This document shows, piece after piece, positions 6,710 to 11,380 of a stretch of DNA of 11,380 bases (positions are counted from its first letter, which is position 1; the number at the start of each line of letters is the position of its first letter). The stretch comes from Candidatus Schekmanbacteria bacterium (GTDB lineage Bacteria > CSSED10-310 > JACPHN01). Made by a program: the position numbers and the translations under genes. A model generated the notes under the pieces. It made no database searches, was not told the DNA's origin, and was given only the letters and a program-made list of their open reading frames with translations. The stretch is from NCBI GenBank assembly GCA_016188575.1, contig JACPHN010000243.1, positions 1 through 11,380 on the forward strand. Direction: 5' to 3'.

Positions 6710-8515
6710 TCAAACCTCCAGACCGATGGCCCGCATGAGCTCCAGAGCATTGCTCTTGGTGACGACTCCAGGGCGCATCACGTAGTCGAAGCGCATGCGC
6801 CCGTTTTCCAGGTGGTCTTCGAAGCACACGTTGCTCGCGATCGGCCCGAGCTCTTCGGCGATGCGCGCGAGCGCCAGGTCGTGAGTCGTGACCACCCCAA
6901 GCGCGCCCTTTTCTACCAGCGTGCGCACCACCGCCTGCGCTCCGATGAGGCGATCATGGGAATTGGTCCCGTGCAGGATTTCGTCCAGGAGCGACAGGAC
7001 GGTGTGCTCTCCGGAAGTGAGCTCAACGATCTGATGCAAGCGGGTAATTTCCGCATAGAACCGAGAAGTGCCCTGCTGTAGAGAGTCGTGGAGACGAATC
7101 GAAGCGCCGATCGCCAGTGGGGAAAGGCGCAACGAGCGGGCGCGAACAGGGGCGCCGGCGAGCGCGAGAACGACGTTGGTGCCAAGCGCGCGCAGCAGGG
7201 TACTCTTGCCCGACATGTTGGACCCGCTCACGATGAGCAACCGCGGCCCGGCGCCGAGACGAACGTCGTTGCGAACGCACCGGGTCTCCGGCAGCAGTGG
7301 GTGGCCGATACCCGCGCTGTCGAAGATCGCGGGTCCGGCGGTGATCTCGGGGAAGGGATCCTGCGGGTGCTCGTAGGCATAGCCCGACAATGCGGCGAGC
7401 GCTTCGATCTCGCCGAGCGTCTTTAGCCAACGCGCCGCGGCAGGGCCGTAGGTGCCTTGCCACGCTTCGATTGCCAGCGCGACCTGCGTTGTCCACAGGA
7501 GCGCGGCACCGGCGGGCGCGAAAAGTTGGTTGCGACGCAGGTCGAGCGCTTCGAGGCGACGGTGCAGCGAGCGCACGCGCCGCGACGGGGGCATCCCGGC
7601 GGTATCGAGCGCCGCGCGGAGAGCGGCAAGTCGCGGCGAAACGAACGTTTCTCGCTCAATCCTTTGCAGCAGGCTGACCAGCAGCCCGAGGTCGCGTGCC
7701 GGACGCTCGACCTCGGCCACGATCCGCCGGACGCGGCGCCGGAGAAGATGGGCGTAGAGGAGCTGGAGCCCGGTGGCGATCAGCAGCGGCTCGGGACCGC
7801 CAAGTCCCGCCCGCCACGCACCGGCGGCAGCGATGGTCAAGGCCACCAGGAGCGGCGCCAACGCCCGCGTCGCCGGCGACACCAGGCGCGTCTCGCGCGT
7901 TCCCCACGCGGTCAGCGAGGACGGGTCAAGGGCGCTGCGGAGGTCGGAACCGAGCACCGCGAGGTCCTCGCGCAGATCCAGACGCGGCCGCAGCTCCGCG
8001 ACGGCCGCCTGCCGGGCGCGAATCTCCTCGGGCGGCGCGGGCGTCAAGAGCCATGCTGCCAGCGTATCTTCCCCCGCTCGCGTCCTCGTCGTCGCCAAAA
8101 GCTCGAAAAGCGAGCCAGCTCCGAAGAGGTCCAGGTCCTCGGCGTAGGGATGAGCCGCGTCGCGGTAGCTTTCTCCCTGGACGCCTCGCCCCATCCACCG
8201 CTCCTCCAGACGCGCCAGACCCTCTTCATAATGCGTCATCCGGCGTGCCGCCCGCCGCCGGGCGCGGATGACCCTGTCATGCTTCACGACCAACGCCAGA
8301 AATGCGGCGATCGGAATCAGCAACCATGCCAGGTGCATGGCCTCTTTCCAGACCAGCGCCACCATGCCGGCGCCGGCCAGCGCCACGGCCATCCGGGCAT
8401 GAGCAATGAACGCGTCTTTCCGGGCCGCCCGCTCCGCCAGCAGGCGCTGCGCGGCCAGCCGCTTTGCGTACTGCGCGTGCGGCGCGAACGATTCCGGGCC
8501 GGCGTTCGCGCTCAT
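6710..8515 (-). CDS. Membrane-anchored MutS-family ATPase
   Basis: A 601-aa relative of the mismatch-repair ATPase MutS that lacks the mismatch-recognition and connector domains (MutS proper is about 850 aa). The C-terminal ATPase is intact: Walker A GSNMSGKST (431-439), Walker B LLDEILHGTNSHDR (509-522) with Asp511/Glu512, and the TTHD histidine (His545). The middle resembles the MutS core/lever region. Unusually, hydrophobic segments at about 42-56 and 61-77, and another pair at about 219-234 and 242-257, suggest membrane anchoring near basic stretches (RARRRAARR). Similar membrane MutS relatives are known as uncharacterised proteins in several phyla; they are unlikely to do classical mismatch repair, and their role is unknown. 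The ATG at 8515 is chosen because upstream in-frame sequence is Ser/Arg-rich and overlaps the preceding gene; its ribosome site is weak. It lies 79 bp after the YbjN-like gene on the same strand, probably in one operon. It is not MutS2: the C-terminal Smr nuclease is absent. Confidence 0.88.
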   Translation of the reverse strand: MSANAGPESFAPHAQYAKRLAAQRLLAERAARKDAFIAHARMAVALAGAGMVALVWKEAMHLAWLLIPIAAFLALVVKHDRVIRARRRAARRMTHYEEGLARLEERWMGRGVQGESYRDAAHPYAEDLDLFGAGSLFELLATTRTRAGEDTLAAWLLTPAPPEEIRARQAAVAELRPRLDLREDLAVLGSDLRSALDPSSLTAWGTRETRLVSPATRALAPLLVALTIAAAGAWRAGLGGPEPLLIATGLQLLYAHLLRRRVRRIVAEVERPARDLGLLVSLLQRIERETFVSPRLAALRAALDTAGMPPSRRVRSLHRRLEALDLRRNQLFAPAGAALLWTTQVALAIEAWQGTYGPAAARWLKTLGEIEALAALSGYAYEHPQDPFPEITAGPAIFDSAGIGHPLLPETRCVRNDVRLGAGPRLLIVSGSNMSGKSTLLRALGTNVVLALAGAPVRARSLRLSPLAIGASIRLHDSLQQGTSRFYAEITRLHQIVELTSGEHTVLSLLDEILHGTNSHDRLIGAQAVVRTLVEKGALGVVTTHDLALARIAEELGPIASNVCFEDHLENGRMRFDYVMRPGVVTKSNALELMRAIGLEV

Positions 8516-8594
8516 GGTTTTGCACGCTCTGCGATGCCGGCGGGGCGATCCGTACCGCACCGGGGAGCGCTGCATTCGCCTGCCGGCCTGGCCC

Positions 8595-9494
8595 TCATGC
8601 CAACGTCCGCAGCCTCGCCCCTTCTTCGGCGGCGGCCAGGCCCAGCGTATCGACGATGGCGAGGAGCTGGTCCGCGTTGAGCGGTCGATCAGCAAGGGGA
8701 TAGCAAACGCGTACCAGCATGCGGCCGCGGTCGACGACAAAGCTCGTGAGAATCTGATCGTCGTTGAGGTGGAACAAGGTGTCGATGAGCAGCGGCGACG
8801 GAGCCTTACAGGAGCCGAGCGAGATCTCGGCCTGCAGGTCGTGTCCGACCCGCAGCCGGACGCGACCCCAGTCCGATGCGCCGGGGTCGGCGGCGACGAG
8901 CAGCTCGTCTGCGCGGGCGCGCACGTCGCGTCCGACCGATCCGAGCGCCGTCGCGATTGCATCCAGGGTCAGATGCGCCACGGCACCCGCGCGCGCGGCC
9001 GCCGGCCAACCGCTGTCGAGCTGTCCGAGCAGCGCGGTATCCGGTAGTCCGCGGGCAATCGTCCGCCGCAACGGCTCGCCGATTACGAGCTCTTCGGCGG
9101 CCATTTCGAGCAGCACCCACTCGATCTCGGCACGGGTGAAAGGGGGCTCGCCCTGCGCCGCGCACGGCACCAAGTCCCGCCGGAGCACGATCTGGTCCCG
9201 CAGGAGCAGAATCTTGGAACCTCTGCTCGCCGCGGCAAGGGGCCACACTCCCGTGAGCAAAGCGATCCGTTCAGCAGGCGGGAAGGAAGCAAGAGCGTGG
9301 ACACAGCATGCAAAACCGCGGCGCACGTAAAAATAGAACGACAGGGTTTGGGCACTGTCGTGGATCGGGATCTCGGTCACCAGGATGCCACCGTGGCGCC
9401 GTTGCACGGTGCATCCGGCAAGCGCGAGCGCCATTTCGAGCTCGGCGCGAACGTCGTCCTCGCCGGGAAGTCGGATATCGCCTATGGGGCGCAT
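8595..9494 (-). CDS. Probable two-module YbjN-like (T3SS-chaperone-fold) protein
   Basis: A 299-aa acidic, soluble protein with no signal peptide or membrane segment. The C-terminal half (about 175-290) reads like a YbjN/type III chaperone-like fold: a leucine-rich helix (LLIDTLFHLNDDQI), a strand pair (TSFVVDRGRMLVRVCYPL), then a helix after PLNADQ. The N-terminal half (13-135) appears to hold a second, diverged module with the same order: DVRAELEMALALAG, a hydrophobic strand, a strand pair near 95-108 (KILLLRDQIVLRR) and PPFTRAEIEWVLLEM. Members of this fold bind partner proteins and mostly lack a defined function. The assignment comes from reading the pattern, not from a search. The ATG at 9494 is chosen because the protein's ordered part starts there and AAAGG lies about 9 bases upstream; the in-frame extension to 9728 runs into low-complexity repeat DNA. 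The mutS-like gene follows 79 bp downstream. Confidence 0.72.
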   Translation of the reverse strand: MRPIGDIRLPGEDDVRAELEMALALAGCTVQRRHGGILVTEIPIHDSAQTLSFYFYVRRGFACCVHALASFPPAERIALLTGVWPLAAASRGSKILLLRDQIVLRRDLVPCAAQGEPPFTRAEIEWVLLEMAAEELVIGEPLRRTIARGLPDTALLGQLDSGWPAAARAGAVAHLTLDAIATALGSVGRDVRARADELLVAADPGASDWGRVRLRVGHDLQAEISLGSCKAPSPLLIDTLFHLNDDQILTSFVVDRGRMLVRVCYPLADRPLNADQLLAIVDTLGLAAAEEGARLRTLA

Positions 9495-9663
9495 TGTGGA
9501 TGCCTTTTCGCCGGAGTTATCAAGGGGAAGAGACGCGGCTGTGGCGCTGCCAAGCGGTCGTTCGGAGAATAATCCGGCGCGACCCTGCAAGCAAGTCGGC
9601 GGGTGGCCCCACGGCCCTCGGCTGTCCGCCTGCGGGCTACGCGGAAAGCGCATCACGAAGACG

Positions 9664-9700
9664 CCCCACCTCACCCCGCTTGGGGGAGGCGGGACGGAGG
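9664..9700. repeat. Dispersed GC-rich intergenic element, copy B
   Basis: CCCCACCTCACC followed by CCGCTTGGGGGAGG and GGGACGGAGG matches copy A at 877-925, apart from a shorter and different core: CCCCGCTTGGGG here against the perfect palindrome in A. It precedes the 43-bp tandem array. Being in a second intergenic gap 8.8 kb away, it shows the sequence is a repeated unit rather than a local feature. Confidence 0.5.
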
Positions 9701-9747
9701 ATGGCGACCGCGAATTGGCGTTTGCCACGGATGAGCGGGGCGCCAGG

Positions 9748-9919
9748 TGATCGGCCGGTGCCTCGCTCGAGGCGTGTAAGGAGCCCCACGCGGTCGCCGG
9801 GTGCCTCGCTCGAGCTTTGCAATGGCCGCCTGATGGTCACCGGGTGCCGCGGTCACGGCTCGCAAGAGCCACTTGCCGCTCGGCCGGTGCCGCTTGCAAG
9901 CGCTGAGCGATCCCCCAGG
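9748..9919. repeat. Four degenerate tandem copies of a 43-bp unit
   Basis: The units are 9748-9790, 9791-9833, 9834-9876 and 9877-9919. Register is exact: the shared GTGCC core falls at 9758, 9801, 9844 and 9887, each 43 apart with no indel. Units 1 and 2 share the 14-mer GTGCCTCGCTCGAG; units 2 and 3 share CCGGGTGCC and most of the flanking positions (about 28 of 43 by hand). Unit 4 is the most diverged at its right end. The period is not a multiple of 3, so it does not encode a peptide repeat. It looks like an intergenic minisatellite. The spacing does not resemble a CRISPR array, because repeats and spacers are not separable. Confidence 0.7.
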
Positions 9920-10004
9920 GCATCCGAACCGCTGGTTACAGGGCGTGAGTGAGGCACTTCAGATGCGCCCGGCGGTGTTTGCCGCGCGCACGTCCCGCAC
10001 CGGC

Positions 10005-10682
10005 CTACTCACCCGCGCCCTCCGCGCCGGGCGGCGTCGTGGCCTTGGATGCGGTACGGCCGTCGCCGACGCGAAAGAACCGGTCGGGCCAGACGCGTCG
10101 GAGGCGGCGTTCGCGCGCCCGAGCGCTCAGCGCTTCGTGGACCCCGTCGCGCTCGCGGGTGAGATCCTCGGCGAGCGTTTCGCGGCCGAGCCAGAGCTCG
10201 CCGCGCCTGACCGTCATGGCGCGCGTTTCGACCACGGCCGCGTCAGCGGCATCGACCCACTTCGACAGCTCGGCACGGTGCTTTTCCAGCACGGCGTCGC
10301 CAGGGCCGCTCAGCCATCCCCGCACCACCGCGACCTGCTTGCCCAGTGCCTGGCGAATGAGCTGGCTCGCGGAGCGCTGGAAATACCGGCTCCAGCGGGG
10401 GCTATCGCTGCTCTTGCCCGTATCCAGCCAGAGCTCGTCGGCGAACCGGCTGCAGGCGTCATCCAGGCGGCCATTGGCGATCACGCGACGGGCGGTGGTG
10501 CGCATCGCCGCCTGGCGCAGCTCACGGTCCGTGCTGCGCACCTCGTCGAGCCGTCCCACCCACCCGGCTGCCAGCGGTGCCAGGTCGCGGGCGTCCTCGT
10601 CGGATTCGAGTGCCGCCTGCGTGAACAGAATCTCTTCCTCGATCGCTTCCAGCGGCATCTGCGAGTGAATCTGTCGTGGCAT
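10005..10682 (-). CDS. Hypothetical helical protein (225 aa)
   Basis: I do not recognise the family. The protein is hydrophilic and appears all-helical, with many Arg, Glu and Ala heptads. It contains an acidic N-terminal stretch (EAIEEEILFTQAALESDEDA, residues 12-31), a Trp-rich middle (SPRWSRYFQRSASQ; RGWLSG; SKWVDAADAA) and a basic motif RARERRLRRVWPDRFFRV near 188-205. A disordered Gly/Ala/Pro tail ends in GAEGAGE. There is no signal peptide, membrane segment or cysteine-based site. The ATG at 10682 is preceded by AAAGGTGG about 10 bases upstream, the clearest ribosome site in this half of the window, which supports both the start and the gene. It follows the truncated edge gene on the same strand after 96 bp, possibly as an operon. 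A scaffold or nucleic-acid-binding role could be guessed from the basic C-terminus but is not shown. Confidence 0.68.
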   Translation of the reverse strand: MPRQIHSQMPLEAIEEEILFTQAALESDEDARDLAPLAAGWVGRLDEVRSTDRELRQAAMRTTARRVIANGRLDDACSRFADELWLDTGKSSDSPRWSRYFQRSASQLIRQALGKQVAVVRGWLSGPGDAVLEKHRAELSKWVDAADAAVVETRAMTVRRGELWLGRETLAEDLTRERDGVHEALSARARERRLRRVWPDRFFRVGDGRTASKATTPPGAEGAGE

Positions 10683-10692
10683 CTGTTGGATT

Positions 10693-10700
10693 CCACCTTT
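10693..10700 (-). promoter_or_regulatory. Ribosome binding site of the 225-aa gene
   Basis: AAAGGTGG on the minus strand, followed by 10 bases and the ATG at 10682. It decides this start over the internal Met at residue 9. Confidence 0.6.
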
Positions 10701-10778
10701 CTGGGAAGAAACGGGGGCAAAGAAACGGATTGCCAGATTGCGGCGCGTGGCGGCGCCGCGCCCTAAATCACCTGCTGA

Positions 10779-11380
10779 TCATGGCTGCGTCGCCGGGGGC
10801 GTCGCGGTCGGCTTTTCCCGGGCCAGGACGCGCGGGAACCAATCGCGTATCTTCTCCCCAAGCCCGATCCGGTCCGCGAGCGACATCCGCGGCTCGATCT
10901 CCCGAGCGAGCGCTTCCAAATCGACCTCGTCGCTCATGAACTGCTTCTGAAAGACGATCCCAAGCTGGTGCTCCAAAGCGCGTACCTTCAGAATGGGGAC
11001 GCGATCGGTCACGGCGCCAAACAAGGCGTACGCCTTGCGCATCCACTCCGGATCCGCGGTGTTGCGCTCCGGGATTTGGCTCCACCGCGTGATGTATTCG
11101 TAATGCCAATATCCCCCGAGCGCGTAGCGGGCGTGGTCCGCGTAGAGCGAGTCGGGATACTGCTCGAGCAGACGTTGGAGGGGCGGCACGCCATCCCTGG
11201 ACGTAATCGTGCCGCCATTCATGAAGCGGGCAATCTCCTGACGGCTCCAGATCTCCATCACCGGCTGCTCGCTTTCCGGAAGCGGCGCTACGGTGACCCG
11301 GACCGGGTCGGATTCGCGCGCGGCCGGATAACCGGGTTCCGCCTTGACGTAGTAGCTGCCAGGACGAGAGAACACGAGCT
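10779..11380 (-). CDS. Hypothetical protein, 5'-truncated; Ig-like end plus TPR/BamD-like segment
   Basis: The frame runs off the right edge (codons before the GTG at 11375 remain open), so only the C-terminal ~200 residues are seen. Counting from that GTG, residues 5-31 (PGSYYVKAEPGYPAAR, then SDPVRVTV) look like the last strands of an Ig-like or beta-sandwich domain. Residues 63-88 (PPLQRLLEQYPDSLYADHAR) match the TPR-type pattern of BamD/YbgF-like envelope proteins, where 'YPDS.YAD.A' is typical. More helices follow to residue 185, then a Pro/Thr tail (KPTATPPATQP). This suggests a periplasmic or outer-membrane-associated protein, but the signal peptide that would prove it lies outside the window. 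The 225-aa gene follows 96 bp downstream. A 6-bp GC stem (10742-10747 with 10757-10762) lies 17 bp past the stop and may be a weak terminator. Confidence 0.78.
   Translation of the reverse strand, partial: LVFSRPGSYYVKAEPGYPAARESDPVRVTVAPLPESEQPVMEIWSRQEIARFMNGGTITSRDGVPPLQRLLEQYPDSLYADHARYALGGYWHYEYITRWSQIPERNTADPEWMRKAYALFGAVTDRVPILKVRALEHQLGIVFQKQFMSDEVDLEALAREIEPRMSLADRIGLGEKIRDWFPRVLAREKPTATPPATQP

Larger units (their letters stand above)
9495..10004. other. 510-bp intergenic region with repeats
   Basis: This gap lies between the 225-aa gene ending at 10005 and the YbjN-like gene starting at 9494, both on the minus strand. It holds dispersed element copy B (9664-9700) and a four-unit 43-bp tandem array (9748-9919). 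Open frames across it on both strands are Arg/Pro/Gly-rich, partly translate the repeats, and are not credible genes. The promoter of the YbjN-like/mutS-like unit should lie at the left end (9495-9600), but no convincing -35/-10 pair was found there. Nothing was recognised in 9920-10004. Confidence 0.7.

Noticed and set aside
7457-8680. 407-codon plus-strand frame opposite the mutS-like gene
   Set aside because: The sense strand carries clear MutS Walker motifs; the plus-strand product is low-complexity and Arg/Gln/Pro-rich.
9637-9840. 67-codon minus-strand frame downstream of the 225-aa gene
   Set aside because: It is made of the 43-bp repeats and dispersed element copy B; repeat-derived peptides of this kind are a common false gene call.
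9748-9919. CRISPR array
   Set aside because: The tandem units diverge along their whole length, with no near-identical repeats separated by unique spacers, and no cas genes are present.
9308-9952. 214-codon plus-strand frame across the 510-bp gap
   Set aside because: It overlaps the YbjN-like gene and translates the intergenic repeats; its composition is extremely Arg-rich and there is no ribosome site.
9873-10766. 297-codon plus-strand frame opposite the 225-aa gene
   Set aside because: The minus-strand frame has a strong ribosome site and ordinary protein composition. The plus-strand frame runs through both intergenic gaps without motifs.

Overview
The window is a GC-rich stretch of bacterial chromosome, compactly coded, with codon third positions strongly biased to G or C. 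It carries a GTP-type PEP carboxykinase, a giant Ser/Thr kinase fused to an ATPase and TPRs, a membrane-anchored MutS relative and several unrecognised proteins. This mix fits a high-GC, mostly environmental Gram-negative lineage such as Myxococcota, Acidobacteriota or Binatota-like bacteria. That placement is inference: there is no rRNA or other taxonomic marker here, and no tRNA, transposase, integrase or CRISPR array was seen.

Layout, left to right. (1) The 3' part of a plus-strand gene of unknown function (3-752) is cut by the window edge. It has a beta-like region containing an 11-residue duplication, followed by a helical tail. (2) A 183-bp convergent gap holds a GC palindrome inside a short dispersed intergenic element. 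(3) pckG (936-2783, minus) encodes a complete GTP-dependent PEP carboxykinase. (4) A 333-bp divergent intergenic region probably holds the pckG promoter and the promoter of the kinase unit. (5) On the plus strand, a 28-codon small ORF (3117-3203) overlaps by ATGA the start of a 1158-aa Ser/Thr kinase / STAND-type ATPase / TPR protein (3200-6676). (6) A near-perfect 10-bp-arm stem-loop over the kinase stop codon separates it from the converging MutS-like gene (6710-8515, minus). The MutS-like gene is preceded by a gene for a probable two-module YbjN-like protein (8595-9494, minus), and the two probably form an operon. (7) A 510-bp gap holds four degenerate tandem copies of a 43-bp unit and a second copy of the dispersed element. 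(8) Two minus-strand genes of unknown function close the window: a helical 225-aa protein (10005-10682) and a truncated protein with an Ig-like end and a TPR/BamD-like segment (10779 to the edge).

How the parts may work together: pckG is a stand-alone gluconeogenic gene. The kinase-ATPase-TPR protein looks like a one-protein cytosolic signalling device, probably translationally coupled to its small upstream ORF. The YbjN-like protein and the membrane MutS relative are the most plausible functional pair. No defence island or canonical novel system is evident. The most unusual items are the leader ORF, the membrane MutS with its YbjN-like neighbour, the 43-bp minisatellite, and the matching architecture of the two edge proteins.
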